The position numbers and the translations under genes are program-made. A stretch of 64,000 bases of DNA from Paraburkholderia fungorum (GTDB lineage: Bacteria; Pseudomonadota; Gammaproteobacteria; Burkholderiales; Burkholderiaceae). Under the pieces are notes generated by a model. The model was not told where the DNA came from and did no database searches. It saw only the letters and a program-made list of their open reading frames with translations. Positions 45,117-54,653 of this stretch are shown piece after piece. Within the stretch, counting starts at the first letter, position 1. The number at the start of each line of letters is the position of its first letter. The stretch is taken from NCBI RefSeq assembly GCF_902833645.1, contig NZ_CADFGE010000003.1, positions 620,001 through 684,000 on the forward strand, in the 5' to 3' direction.

Positions 45117-45246
45117 TCAGCGTGTGATTCGATCGGCGAGCCGACGGATGAAGGGTGCCGCGACGACGACAGGCAACATCGCAGCCCACGAAAACAGATA
45201 TGAACGCAGCGCGTGTGACAGAAACGTTCCCGCCGCAAAAAACTGC
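45117..45246 (-). pseudogene. Possible C-terminal remnant of a DUF2798-like membrane protein
   Basis: One minus-strand frame reads LQFFAAGTFLSHALRSYLFS, WAAMLPVVVAAPFIRRLADR, ITR and stops at 45117. The hydrophobic helix with a Trp-Ala and Val-Val-Ala-Ala-Pro-hydrophobic-Arg-Arg-Leu end is the pattern of DUF2798 proteins. Nothing recognisable precedes it, so it is a fragment at best. The assignment rests on the last 43 residues only. Confidence 0.4.
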
Positions 45247-45308
45247 AAGCTCTAGACTGGAGGATGTCTGCGGAAGATTGTAGAAGAACTCGATTGGCTT
45301 CCGGAAAA

Positions 45309-45421
45309 TTAACCAAATAGCTTCCGTCCTGGTTAATTAAGAGACCAAATCTGTATTCTTTCACCAGGTCTGTTACCCAAAAAACTTCCGCGATTGCCAG
45401 TTATTAACCATAAAACTTCCG
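45309..45421 (-). repeat. Three 18-bp direct repeats, possible insertion-sequence end
   Basis: The repeats are TTAACCAAATAGCTTCCG (45309-45326), TTACCCAAAAAACTTCCG (45373-45390) and TTAACCATAAAACTTCCG (45404-45421); on the minus strand they read CGGAAGTTTTNTGGTTAA. Multiple short terminal repeats of this spacing are characteristic of IS21-family ends. No intact transposase is visible, so this would be a relic end. Confidence 0.55.
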
Positions 45422-46041
45422 CCGTCACAGGGGCGTGACAAGCCAGCAGCTTCAAGACGGCTTCGAACAGTCCCGATCAACAGCGTCCGGGCGAGCGTCA
45501 CGAATTCGGCCTGAGCTGCCATTGGGACGGACCGTGTTCTACGTCAGCAATGCGGCGGACTGCTGACGATGGCGGTAGCGAGCCACTCGATGGCGGCTTC
45601 CTGCATTAGCGAACTCACACTCTCGAGCTACAAGCGACAGCGGAAATCTCCAGAGTTGCCGTTCGTAAGCGTCCGACATCACGCCGACGATCGGCTTGCG
45701 AATGCCGCCGAAGACGCCGAGATGTATAAGCTGTTCCTTCAGTGCCGCCAGCCAGCAGCGAAACACCGTTGCGATACTGCGGACTGCGGACGGAGCCGTC
45801 TTCTATCCTGCAGCGACACTTGAGAATTTAGTGGCCGTTGGCAATCAGGTCGCGCTGGCCATGCGCGGTGAGACGCGTAGCGACAATTTTGGCTGATACG
45901 CGGTTTTTGTTCGCGGGCGCATTGCCAATAGGGTGACGCGCAATTTTGCGTCGGCCACACATAGGAATATAGTCTGTCCCCCGCACGCTCGGGACTCTTG
46001 CACGGCCGACGGTACCAGCGCCGGCCGCATAGGCCGTGAAC
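45422..46041. other. Stretch of degraded sequence without a recognised gene
   Basis: About 620 bp between the repeats and the unknown gene at 46042. A minus-strand frame ending near 45831 reads NKNRVSAKIVATRLTAHGQR and looks protein-like, but I cannot assign it. The region is probably made of gene ends left by insertion and deletion. Confidence 0.4.
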
Positions 46042-47061
46042 TCAGGCGCTCTGCTTGGACTCAAGATCGGTGATCAACGCGACGGCGGCCCATTCCGGCA
46101 AGAATAGATCGTGCAGCGCCTGCATCGGGTTGCTCGCATCCTCGCCGCCGCTTCTTGCGAGCTGCCAGTAGCAGTCGGGGGCGGTCATCTCGCCCAGAAT
46201 CAATCCAACGTCGTTGCATCCAATGGCAAATTGCGGATCTTCGACCCCACGGCTGCGCAACTCAGCGCGCAGCACGTTGTCGGGCATCTCAAGCCAAGTC
46301 GCAATCCGCCGCGCATCCGTCCGGACACTCATGCATGCAACGCTCACCTTCGTGGACGTTGCTGACGTAGTAACGCCACCTCCCGGTCCGAAATAGAAGT
46401 TCCCCTCGTGCTCGATCGGTACAAAAACGCCGGCGCTTCGGAGCGTCTGCAATGTCTCCGGCGTTTGCTCGCGAGGCTCGACCTTCATCGTTGAAATACG
46501 AAAAGGCTCGGCCTGTTCAGGCCATGACGAAATGAAAGTCCTCAGCAGGTCAGCCTGCGTCCATAAAAAATCTTCATTGTGATCTCGTACATCGATGAAG
46601 GCGACCGCGTCGTCGTACACCTTCGCAAACAGCAGCCAGCCGGACCGCTTCGAGAAACGTTGTCCCACCGCAAGTGGCTCTGTGGTCAGATGGAAATGAT
46701 GGATACCCCAGTCTGCCCAAAGCCCGTCAGTACGATTCTGTTGCTTCAGATTGGCGACGTCGTTGTTGAGAATCCCCTTACTGAGGTAGGGATTCACTTC
46801 GTCACCATTTGAGAAACGCGCCTCAATGAGGCATAGCGCCTCCCGGACGTCGCTCGGCAACCCGCCAATTGGGAACCGGTTGGACTTCTGTACCTCCCGC
46901 GGTTGCGGGCTGATGTGCCGGAGCCGGTAGTCCATCCAGCGTTCCAATGCTAGATCAGGTTGATCGTCCGGTGCGCGATGGGCCAAGCCATACGCTCTCA
47001 CGAGGCGCATCGAGATGTCCGAGATATCCGAATAGAATTGTTCAACAGTTTTACTGATCAT
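46042..47061 (-). CDS. Hypothetical 339-aa protein with a DWGIHHFHL core
   Basis: I do not recognise a named family. The middle contains DGLWADWGIHHFHLTT followed by a strand GWLLFAKVYDDAVAFIDVRD and a helix LLRTFISSWPEQ; this His-containing beta-strand arrangement recurs in uncharacterised proteins of accessory islands and resembles a small alpha/beta toxin-like domain. A C-terminal half (from about residue 215) may be a second domain. No signal peptide or membrane helix. It diverges from the PLD-type nuclease gene across 395 bp and lies beside a truncated DUF3732 gene, so a defence role is plausible but unproven. Confidence 0.7.
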   Translation of the reverse strand: MISKTVEQFYSDISDISMRLVRAYGLAHRAPDDQPDLALERWMDYRLRHISPQPREVQKSNRFPIGGLPSDVREALCLIEARFSNGDEVNPYLSKGILNNDVANLKQQNRTDGLWADWGIHHFHLTTEPLAVGQRFSKRSGWLLFAKVYDDAVAFIDVRDHNEDFLWTQADLLRTFISSWPEQAEPFRISTMKVEPREQTPETLQTLRSAGVFVPIEHEGNFYFGPGGGVTTSATSTKVSVACMSVRTDARRIATWLEMPDNVLRAELRSRGVEDPQFAIGCNDVGLILGEMTAPDCYWQLARSGGEDASNPMQALHDLFLPEWAAVALITDLESKQSA

Positions 47062-47455
47062 TTTTAAGCTGGGTTGGTCGTATTAATTTCGAATGCGACG
47101 CGAGGTTAAGTGCGTCGCCCCTTTTGAAACGGCAACGGCCGAACCTTTCCACCGCGAAGGCTCCGAGACGACACGCGTGGGTTCCGCTTCAAAGAGACGT
47201 AGGCTTTGAACGTCAACGAATTCGAGTCGCATGAGTTCAGGGCTCCGTCGTTTGAGCGTGGGGGAGGTCAAATTGTCAACGAATTGCATCCTCATGTCGA
47301 ATGACCGAAACTAGTGTCCCGTTCCGCTGATCCACGTACTTAGTCTTTGTAGCTTGGCGAGGATGGAATCGGCGGTATTCGTCTATGATGTTGAGCCGCG
47401 CGGTGGAAGTGCGACCTCGCCATAACGCGCTGATAAACCAATTCAAAATAATCAC
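47062..47455. other. Divergent promoter region with a doubtful 70-codon frame
   Basis: About 395 bp between the diverging genes. A minus-strand frame (47083-47295) begins MRMQFVDNLTSPTLKRRSPE and ends 21 bp before the 339-aa gene. It lacks a good ribosome-binding site and any family resemblance, so I leave it as an open question. Confidence 0.4.
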
Positions 47456-48418
47456 ATGCTGAAACTTTTAAGTGCAGACCTGTGGGATACCGTCGGGGAG
47501 AAAGCGGTCAAGGCCAAGCGGCGCCGGGCTGCCATTGCCTACGTGACGGAGTCACGACTCCTCCCCCTTGGCGCCGGAGACGTGCTCGTGGTCGATGCTT
47601 CCGATGCCTCCATCGCGGGAGGGCGCACGAGCGCCGAAGTACTCGCGGGGTACCTCACAGCAGGGGCCTCTCTGTTCAATGTTCCGAACTTGCATGCCAA
47701 GGTGCTGGTACTCGACGACTGGGCCGTCATCGGCTCGGCCAATGCTTCGCAGCGGTCCAACAATTACTACGTGGAGGCGTCCGTTATCTCTGACCGGCCA
47801 GAACTCATTGGGCAGGCTGAGCAGTTGATTGGTTCGCTTGCGGCATCCGGGGGCGTTATCGATAGCGAATTTATTGCGCGGATTCGGCAGATTCCTGTCC
47901 TCATCTCTCCCGATCCCCCGTCAAACCGTGCAAGTTCGCACACCAAGGTCCAGACGCGAGCGCCGAAATACTGGCTCATCAGTACGCGTGAAGACGCGCG
48001 TTATCCCGGCGATATCGAGGTGGTGGAAAACACGATGGAGGAAGTGCAAGAGCGCATTGGGCCGGACGCCGGCATAGTTAGTTGGTTCTGGTGGGGCGGG
48101 AATGCACCGTTTCCTTCCACTGCTCGAGTGGGTGATATCGTTATCCAGTGTTCCCGTCCGAGAAATAAGATGTCTTCATCGCGGGGTGTCCTAGTGCATC
48201 GACACGGACGGATCGAAAGCATATTTCAAGAGCCGGGGCAAACCGTAAAAACGTTTCACTGCGTGCGCCCCCTTGACTGGGAGCAAACCGCCGTGAAATG
48301 GGTGGACTTCGCGCGCCTCGCCAAGCGGGCCGGCATTACGCGCAAACTCACCTATGCGAGCAACATCAGACTCACCGAAAAGCAGTCGGGTGCGCTGTTC
48401 GAGATTTGGCCGACGTAA
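47456..48418 (+). CDS. Phospholipase-D-type nuclease with a PUA/EVE-like C-terminal domain
   Basis: The 320-aa protein has one HKD motif: His80-x-Lys82-x4-Asp87 in NLHAKVLVLDD, followed by GSANAS, in a PLD fold that starts at residue 1. Single-HKD nucleases such as Nuc and BfiI act as dimers. The C-terminal half (from about residue 172, KYWLISTREDARYPGDIEVV, with VGDIVIQCSRPRNKMSSSRG) looks like a PUA/EVE-type domain, a fold that often reads modified bases. The combination suggests a nuclease steered by DNA or RNA modification. Its neighbours are an unknown protein and a truncated DUF3732 ATPase. Confidence 0.7.
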   Translation: MLKLLSADLWDTVGEKAVKAKRRRAAIAYVTESRLLPLGAGDVLVVDASDASIAGGRTSAEVLAGYLTAGASLFNVPNLHAKVLVLDDWAVIGSANASQRSNNYYVEASVISDRPELIGQAEQLIGSLAASGGVIDSEFIARIRQIPVLISPDPPSNRASSHTKVQTRAPKYWLISTREDARYPGDIEVVENTMEEVQERIGPDAGIVSWFWWGGNAPFPSTARVGDIVIQCSRPRNKMSSSRGVLVHRHGRIESIFQEPGQTVKTFHCVRPLDWEQTAVKWVDFARLAKRAGITRKLTYASNIRLTEKQSGALFEIWPT

Positions 48419-48779
48419 TCGGGTAAGACGGGTAAGACGACAGTTGTTCCACGTGCGATCTGCCCTGGCGCGCTGACTCTTAGACGACGGCAAACGGTCA
48501 TTTCGTCAGCGCTGTCGAACGACGGTCCATGTGCGCCCCTTGCCTTACGCGGGACGCGCGCAGTTCGGCCAGAGCGGACGGTCGGAGATCGGGTGTCGTG
48601 GGCGGCCGCCCATTACATTGCGGCCGTTCGCAAACCGACATCGACAAATATCAACACTCACCGCCATCGAATGGCTTTTCAGGTCCCGTTGCGGTCTTTC
48701 GCATGGCTTGTCGCGACCTAGATCCATTCAGTCGGCACGAGGGCTTCTCCACGCCACTCTTCGACGCGATGGACATTGG
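48419..48779. other. Intergenic stretch between convergent defence-type genes
   Basis: About 360 bp with no supported gene. GGGTAAGACG occurs twice in tandem near 48420-48440. No terminator with a T-run was seen. Confidence 0.4.
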
Positions 48780-49769
48780 TCAGCCCCCCCAGACTTCTTC
48801 GTCAGCGTGGTCAAGTACGATGATCTGCAAGCGGCCTGAGGTTCTTGTGATGATGCCATCGAAAAGCGTAAATACTTTTCGTACAGCAGCTACGTCCTCG
48901 TTGTCCCATTCTGGGTCTAAGTTCGCTTCTGATGCCTTTCCCGCTCGTAGATTAGGAAAGTAGACTTGGCTTGGCTGATCATAGATTAGCAATCCCGGCA
49001 CTGGATGATTCAGCTTGCTCAGAAAGTAGCCTTGCAGGGCAAGGGTAAGCGCCACATGGTATGCAAGCCAATTTGCACCGCTGCCAATCTCCCAAAGGAA
49101 ATCATCGCGCGTACCACGAATAACCTTTATCGTGAGATCTTGGATATTGAGTCGAATAGGGGCATCTGGCCACTCCCCGTCAAGCTGTGGGACTAGTCGC
49201 GATGAAATCGACTGGATCGTATCAAGCGCGTTTTCCGTTTTCCGACCTATCTCGTGTTCAGATATCAGCTTGTTCAGGTCCTCAACCTGCGTCTTCAGCG
49301 ATGCAATCTCTTCGTTAAGCGCTGAAGACGTGTCGAGCGTTTCGTACAACCTCAGGGCTTCCTCTAGGCGGCCGAGGAAGCGCGAGATTTCCTCGCCACG
49401 AGTTGTCACCTTGCGCGCGTTTTCCGATTGGCCTTCCAGCGTCCTTATTTCTTGGCGAACTGCCGCGAGATTCGCAAGGGTCGCATCCACAGCTTCACGC
49501 TGACGAAGCGTTTCTCTTCCCAAAGATTCCGTAACTCCCGGATGCGATCGCAACCGAAGTTCTATACCGTCAAGCGCCTCGCAGAGCTGATATATCCGCG
49601 CTCGTCCGGCATCGCTCGGTTCAAATACCGACGCTGGACGTTCAGTGGCCAGTTCGCGAATCCATCTCGACAATTCCAACCGATCACGCTGGACGTGGAG
49701 GCCGTCCCGAAACGTTATTGTTACGGCGTGAAATCGCACCGGAACCATAAACACCCGTCTTGCATTCAT
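48780..49769 (-). pseudogene. C-terminal part of a DUF3732 SMC-like ATPase (N-terminally truncated)
   Basis: The 329-codon frame carries a long coiled coil (about residues 75-175: TLANLAAVRQEIRTLEGQSE, LNEEIASLKTQVEDLNKLIS) and the DUF3732 C-terminal lobe with EIGSGANWLAYHVALTLALQ, the Walker-B-like LLIYDQPSQVYFP, and a final strand RLQIIVLDHADEE. Full DUF3732 proteins are about twice as long and begin with a Walker A P-loop; none is present here. The frame's first ATG overlaps the stop of the acyl-CoA ligase, so the break point is at the operon end. DUF3732 ATPases belong to ABC three-component conflict systems. Confidence 0.72.
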
Positions 49770-51457
49770 GCACTCGCGTCGCTTTGCGTAGGGACCCTCG
49801 CCGCCTCCCGTTCCTGCAGTTCGCGCCACATGACCTTACCGCTGCCGGACTTCGGCAGCATGTCGACGAATTCGGCAATGCGCGGGGCCTTATAGGACGC
49901 CATGCGTTCGCGTGCCCAAGCAATGATATCGTCAGGCGTGACGCTAACCGCCAGCTCGGACTTCAATACCACCAAGGCTTTAACCGTCTCGCCGCGATGA
50001 GCATCCCGCGAGCCGATCACGCACACCTCCTGAATCGCCGGATGATGGTACATCATCGCCTCGACTTCGGCCGGCCACACCTTATAGCCTGATGCGTTGA
50101 TCATCCGCTTCAAGCGGTCAGCCATGAAGAAATAACCGTCCTCGTCCATCCATCCCAGGTCGCCTGTACGCAAGAAACGCTTGCCGTCAATCTCGACAAA
50201 CACCACTCGTGACGCGTCCGGATTACGCCAGTAACCCTGCATCACCTGCGGCCCGCACACGATAATCTCACCAGTCTCGCCTTGTGGCTTCAGTTCCAGT
50301 GTCGTCGGATCGACAATCCGCGCATCGACGTCGAAAACGGGTATGCCAAGGCATTGAAGCTTGGGACGCAGCAGCGGATTGATATGTGTCGAAGCGATCG
50401 TCTCCGACAGTCCGTACCCTTCGACATAATCAACGCCCGTGATCTCCTTCAGTTTTCTCGCCACGGCCTCCGGCATGGCAGCGCCACCGCCGCCCATCCA
50501 GCGCAGGGTCGACAAATCGTACCCGCCAAGTTTTGGATTCGACACGAAGTCCACTACCATCGGCGAAATAGACTGCCAGTGAGTCACGCGGTGACGGGCG
50601 ATCATCCGCGCGGCCACATCGCGATCCCAGCGCGGCAGCAAGATAACTGTTGCGCCACTGTAGATCGAACTGTTCAGTCCTCCTTGCATACCTGTGACGT
50701 GGAACATCGGCAGCGTCGACAGTGCGACCGTATCCGGCGTGCTGCCGAGCCAGTGAAATCCGCCAACCGCTGTGCACATTACGCTGCGATGGGTGTGCAT
50801 ACAGCCCTTCGGCTTGCCGGTAGTGCCCGACGTGTACGGCATGACGCAAAGGTCGTCGGGGCCGGCCGTCAACGGTCCCGGCACCAAAGACAGGTCAAGC
50901 GCCTTCGACCAGTGAACCATCCGTGGGCCATCCGCATGGCGTGGAGCGGTCACGAAATCGGGTGGCACAATCTCCGGTTGCTGCTTCAGATAGTCGCTGT
51001 AGGTAGCGACAACGACATGAGCAAGCTGGCCGTCTGCATCACCAACCAGTGGCGCAATGCGCGGATACAGATCCTGGGCAACGAACACAGTACGCGCGCC
51101 ACTGTCCTCGACGTAATGGCGCAACTCGTCCGTCATGTTCATAGGATTAACTGGCACGACAACCGCGTTCGCGCGCAGGATTCCGTAGTAAGCGATCATC
51201 CACTGCGGACTGTTCTGCATATACAGCATCACCCGGTCACCGGCTTTCACGCCGCACCGCTGCTGCAGAAATCCGGCCACGCGCTCGGCCTCGTTTTTGA
51301 ACTGCGCGAACGTAACCGGCGTGTCGTAGAACACGATAAATGGCTTGTCCGGGTAGCGCGCTGCTGTGACCTCAGCGTTGTGGAACAGGTTCGTAGCCGG
51401 CAATGTCAGATGCGTCGGCAAATGCGCTGGCCAGAAAGGCGACCGAGTAGCAGGCAT
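49766..51457 (-). CDS. Acyl-CoA ligase (AMP-forming)
   Basis: From ATG 51457 the 563-aa enzyme has the AMP-binding P-loop YTSGTTGKPKG, the A5 segment EGYGLSE, the TGDLGWMDEDGYFF block and the C-terminal catalytic lysine in PKSGSGKVMWREL. It makes the acyl-CoA that feeds the operon upstream. The start at 51457 has ACGGAG before it; the ATG at 51487 does not. In the levulinate-type pathway a ligase of this class (LvaE) sits beside the kinase and ACAD genes, as here. It is the last intact gene of the operon. Confidence 0.92.
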   Translation of the reverse strand: MPATRSPFWPAHLPTHLTLPATNLFHNAEVTAARYPDKPFIVFYDTPVTFAQFKNEAERVAGFLQQRCGVKAGDRVMLYMQNSPQWMIAYYGILRANAVVVPVNPMNMTDELRHYVEDSGARTVFVAQDLYPRIAPLVGDADGQLAHVVVATYSDYLKQQPEIVPPDFVTAPRHADGPRMVHWSKALDLSLVPGPLTAGPDDLCVMPYTSGTTGKPKGCMHTHRSVMCTAVGGFHWLGSTPDTVALSTLPMFHVTGMQGGLNSSIYSGATVILLPRWDRDVAARMIARHRVTHWQSISPMVVDFVSNPKLGGYDLSTLRWMGGGGAAMPEAVARKLKEITGVDYVEGYGLSETIASTHINPLLRPKLQCLGIPVFDVDARIVDPTTLELKPQGETGEIIVCGPQVMQGYWRNPDASRVVFVEIDGKRFLRTGDLGWMDEDGYFFMADRLKRMINASGYKVWPAEVEAMMYHHPAIQEVCVIGSRDAHRGETVKALVVLKSELAVSVTPDDIIAWARERMASYKAPRIAEFVDMLPKSGSGKVMWRELQEREAARVPTQSDASA

Positions 51458-51490
51458 GGTTTGACTCCGTTCTTCAACTGATATCACGCG

Positions 51491-52708
51491 TCACAGGTAG
51501 GCGCCGAGTTCCATCTTCGCGATCGCGTTGCGATGCACTTCGTCCGGGCCGTCGGCAAGACGCAGCGTACGCGCCCCTGCATAAGCGCGAGCGAGGCCAA
51601 AATCCTCGCTAACGCCACCCGCGCCGTGCACCTGGATTGCCCAGTCGATCACCTGACACGCCATCGCAGGCGCTGCGACTTTAATCATCGCGATTTCCTT
51701 GCGCGCCGCCTTGTTGCCTAGCAGGTCCATCTTCCACGCGGCGTGCAGCACGAGAAAGCGCGCCTGGTCGATTAGGATCCGCGCTTCGGCAATCCGTTCG
51801 CGCGTGACGCCGTGATCGGCAATCTTGCGGCCGAACGCGACGCGTGACGTGGCGCGCCGGCACATTGCTTCGAGTGCGCGCTCAGCACGGCCAATCAACC
51901 GCATGCAGTGATGAATCCGCCCCGGACCGAGACGCCCCTGCGCGATCTCGAAGCCGTGCCCCTCGCCTAACAAGGCATTGCCGACCGGCACGCGCACGTT
52001 CTCGAACAGCACTTCTGCGTGGCCGTGCGGCGCGTCGTCGTAGCCGAATACGGGCAGATGGCGCAGCACCTTGACGCCTGGCGTATCCATGGGCACGAGA
52101 ATCATCGACTGGCGGCGGTGCGGGTCCGGATGGTCCGGTGCGGTCTTACCCATGAAGATGAGGATCTTGCAGCGTGGATCGTTCGCGCCCGAGGTCCACC
52201 ATTTGCGCGCGTTGATAACGTAGTGATCGCCATCACGCTCGATGTGCGCGGCGATGTTCGTCGCGTCCGACGACGCAACGCTCGGTTCCGTCATGGCGAA
52301 TCCCGAGCGGATCGAACCGTCGAGCAGAGGCTTGAGCCACGTTTCCCGCTGTTCATCGCTGCCATAGCGCACGAGCGTTTCCATATTGCCGGTGTCCGGC
52401 GCCGAGCAGTTGAACGGCTCCGAGCCGATCGACGATCGGCCCATGATTTCGCACAGCGGCGCGTACTCGAGATTCGTCAGCCCCGCGCCGTATTGTGACT
52501 CAGGCAGGAACAGATTCCACAGGTCCGCGCTTTGGGCCTTCTCCTTCAGTGCTTCCATCACCGGCGCCGGATGCCAAGGGTTGCCTGCCCTGCGCGCCGC
52601 ATCCATCTCGGCTTCGAACTGACTCTCCGCCGCATGGACATGCTCGTCCATGAACACGGTCAGACGCCTCTGGAGATCCTTCACTTTGCTTGTGTTTTCA
52701 AAATTCAT
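51491..52708 (-). CDS. Acyl-CoA dehydrogenase, ACAD11/LvaC-like
   Basis: The 405-aa flavoprotein has the acyl-CoA dehydrogenase fold with [15 protein letters not shown] (FAD/substrate contact), [20 protein letters not shown] and [14 protein letters not shown]. The C-terminus carries the ACAD11-type signature [19 protein letters not shown] in place of the common EGT motif. ACAD11-type enzymes and bacterial LvaC act on 4-phosphooxyacyl-CoA made by a partner kinase, removing phosphate to reach an enoyl-CoA. The kinase gene is directly upstream (71-bp gap). Exact chain length is unknown. Confidence 0.88.
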   Translation of the reverse strand: MNFENTSKVKDLQRRLTVFMDEHVHAAESQFEAEMDAARRAGNPWHPAPVMEALKEKAQSADLWNLFLPESQYGAGLTNLEYAPLCEIMGRSSIGSEPFNCSAPDTGNMETLVRYGSDEQRETWLKPLLDGSIRSGFAMTEPSVASSDATNIAAHIERDGDHYVINARKWWTSGANDPRCKILIFMGKTAPDHPDPHRRQSMILVPMDTPGVKVLRHLPVFGYDDAPHGHAEVLFENVRVPVGNALLGEGHGFEIAQGRLGPGRIHHCMRLIGRAERALEAMCRRATSRVAFGRKIADHGVTRERIAEARILIDQARFLVLHAAWKMDLLGNKAARKEIAMIKVAAPAMACQVIDWAIQVHGAGGVSEDFGLARAYAGARTLRLADGPDEVHRNAIAKMELGAYL

Positions 52709-52779
52709 TTCTGGTTCCCTTTCTTCACTGTGAAGGCCGTACGCGTCTAACGCCAGCCTGTCATTGCGTTACGCCCCAC

Positions 52780-53868
52780 TCAGCGCATCGTGTCGATTTG
52801 CCGGGCGAGCGACCAGGCCAGCTCAGCAAGCGGCCGCGTGCGCTTGCCGACTTCGAGCGCCTGCGCGCTTGACGCGTTGCCTTGCAGCGCACGGGCATAC
52901 ACGCCCTGCAGGATTCCGACGAGTCGGAACAGGTTGAACACGAGGTAATAGCCCCAGTCCGCATCCGATACCGCGTCGTTCGACGCCCGCGGCACGCGTT
53001 TGAGATAGCGCCGCAGATACGATGCCTCGTCCGGAATACCGAGTGCCGCGATATCGACGCCCGCGAGACCGCGTCCCTGATGCATGGGCATACGCCACGT
53101 CATGCAGTGGTACGCGAAATCAACGAGCGGATGACCCAGCGTAGAGAGTTCCCAGTCGAGCACCGCGAGAATTCGTGGCTCCTGCGGATGGAAGATCACG
53201 TTGTCGAGACGATAGTCGCCATGCACGATCCGGCTTTCGTCACCAGCCGGGATGTGCTTCGGCAGCCAATCGATCAAACTATCGGCTGCTTCGATCCGCT
53301 CGGCCTCCGCCGCACGATACTGCTTCGTCCAACGCGCGACCTGACGTTCGATGTAGTTGCCAGGTTTCCCATAATCGGCGAGGCCAACCACGACTGGATC
53401 CACCGAATGCAGCGCCGCGATCACGCGGTTCATCTCGTCGTACAGCGCCTCGCGCTCGGCCTTCGACAGCCCCGGCAGCGAGCTGTCCCAGTAGATGCGC
53501 CCTTCGACGTACTCCATGATGTAGAACGCCGTGCCGATTACGTCCGCGTCCTCGCACAGCGCGAACGCCTGCGCGACCGGCACAGCGGTGTCGGCGAGCG
53601 CACGGATCACGCGAAACTCGCGATCGACTGCGTGTGCCGAGGGCAGCAGCGTACCCGGTGGCTTGCTGCGCATCACGTAGCGACTGCTGCCAGCTTCGAG
53701 CAGGAAGGTCGGATTCGACTGCCCGCCTTTGAATTGCTCGACGTGTAGCGCACCCGAGAAGCCATCGACATGCTTGCGCATGTAATCAAGCAGTCGCCCG
53801 GCGTCGAACGCGTGCGCCTCTTCGACCGGACGTGTGCCACTGAAGCTACTTTGCGCGTCGCCTGTCAT
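52780..53868 (-). CDS. APH-family kinase, probable 4-hydroxyacyl-CoA kinase (LvaA/ACAD10-11 N-domain-like)
   Basis: The 362-aa protein is an aminoglycoside-phosphotransferase-fold kinase. It has the nucleotide loop FKGGQSNPTFLLEAG, Lys in RYVMRSKPPG, the catalytic loop HGDYRLDN and the metal-binding DWELSTLGHPLVDFAY. These exact forms (GGQSNPT, RSKPPG, LDWELSTLGHP) are those of the kinase domain of human ACAD10/11 and of LvaA, which phosphorylate the 4-hydroxyl of an acyl-CoA. ATG 53868 overlaps the upstream SDR stop (ATGA); longer versions of the frame are the shadow of that gene. Confidence 0.9.
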   Translation of the reverse strand: MTGDAQSSFSGTRPVEEAHAFDAGRLLDYMRKHVDGFSGALHVEQFKGGQSNPTFLLEAGSSRYVMRSKPPGTLLPSAHAVDREFRVIRALADTAVPVAQAFALCEDADVIGTAFYIMEYVEGRIYWDSSLPGLSKAEREALYDEMNRVIAALHSVDPVVVGLADYGKPGNYIERQVARWTKQYRAAEAERIEAADSLIDWLPKHIPAGDESRIVHGDYRLDNVIFHPQEPRILAVLDWELSTLGHPLVDFAYHCMTWRMPMHQGRGLAGVDIAALGIPDEASYLRRYLKRVPRASNDAVSDADWGYYLVFNLFRLVGILQGVYARALQGNASSAQALEVGKRTRPLAELAWSLARQIDTMR

Positions 53869-54641
53869 GTTGCCGACATCCCGCCGTCGATGGCCAGGTA
53901 CTGGCCGGTCACGTGCTGCGAAGCGTCGCTCGCGAAGTATGCGAGCGCGCCCTTCAGGTCCTCGTCGCCGCCGAGCCGCTGCAGCGGCGTGCGGGCGATC
54001 ACCTGCTCGCCAACTGCATCGAGCACGTCCGCCGTCATCTTCGACGGAAAGAAGCCCGGGCAAATCGCGTTCACGTGGATGCCGTAATGCCCCCACGCCG
54101 TCGCAAGCGCGCGTGTAAAGTGGATCATCGCAGCCTTCGACGTGTTGTACGCGATCGTGTTCACCCCGCGCGCCATCCCTTTGAGCCCCGCAATCGAGGC
54201 GATGTTGACGATCTTGCCGTTCTTGCGCGGAATCATGCTGCGGCGGCCAACCTCCCGCGTCAGAAAGAAAGGTGCGCTCACGTTCAGGTTCATTACCTTG
54301 TGCCACGCTTCATCCGGGTAATCCTCGGTGGGTGCGCCCCAGGTCGCGCCCGCATTGTTCACGAGAATGTCGACGCGCCCGTGCGCAGACAATACCTCGT
54401 CGACGAGAGCTGGAATTCGGTCGAACTTCTGCAGATCGCTGACAACTGCCCTCGCTTCGATCCCCATCGCGCGCAGATGCGCTTGTGCGACGGCCAGTTC
54501 GTCAGCCTTGCGCGCCGAGATGACGACCTTGCAGCCCAATTCGCCGAGCGCTTCGGCCATTTGCAGGCCGAGACCGCGCGAGCCCCCCGTCACGAGCGCG
54601 ATGCGCCCGTTGAGCTGAAACAGTTCCTTCACCGACACCAC
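53865..54641 (-). CDS. SDR-family oxidoreductase in the acyl-CoA operon
   Basis: The 258-aa SDR has TGGSRGLG as cofactor loop, NNAGATWGAP, the catalytic Ser in IASIAGLKG and YNTSK as the Tyr-x3-Lys pair. Arg in SARKADE suggests NADP(H). Overlap with the kinase gene and the 12-bp gap to the thiolase show it belongs to the same operon. It may oxidise or reduce a 3- or 4-oxo/hydroxyacyl-CoA, as LvaD does after the kinase step, but which position is not visible from sequence. Confidence 0.88.
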   Translation of the reverse strand: MVSVKELFQLNGRIALVTGGSRGLGLQMAEALGELGCKVVISARKADELAVAQAHLRAMGIEARAVVSDLQKFDRIPALVDEVLSAHGRVDILVNNAGATWGAPTEDYPDEAWHKVMNLNVSAPFFLTREVGRRSMIPRKNGKIVNIASIAGLKGMARGVNTIAYNTSKAAMIHFTRALATAWGHYGIHVNAICPGFFPSKMTADVLDAVGEQVIARTPLQRLGGDEDLKGALAYFASDASQHVTGQYLAIDGGMSAT

Positions 54642-54653
54642 GGTCTCCTTCGA

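Noticed and set aside
45828..46064. Minus-strand frame ending NKNRVSAKIVATRLTAHGQR
   Set aside because: It looks protein-like, but it overlaps the end of the 46042 gene, has no recognised family and is in degraded surroundings, so it is only mentioned in the gap entry.
53869..54306. N-terminal extension of the kinase frame
   Set aside because: It lies inside the SDR gene in another frame and has no homologous residues; the ATG at 53868 with the ATGA overlap is the natural start.
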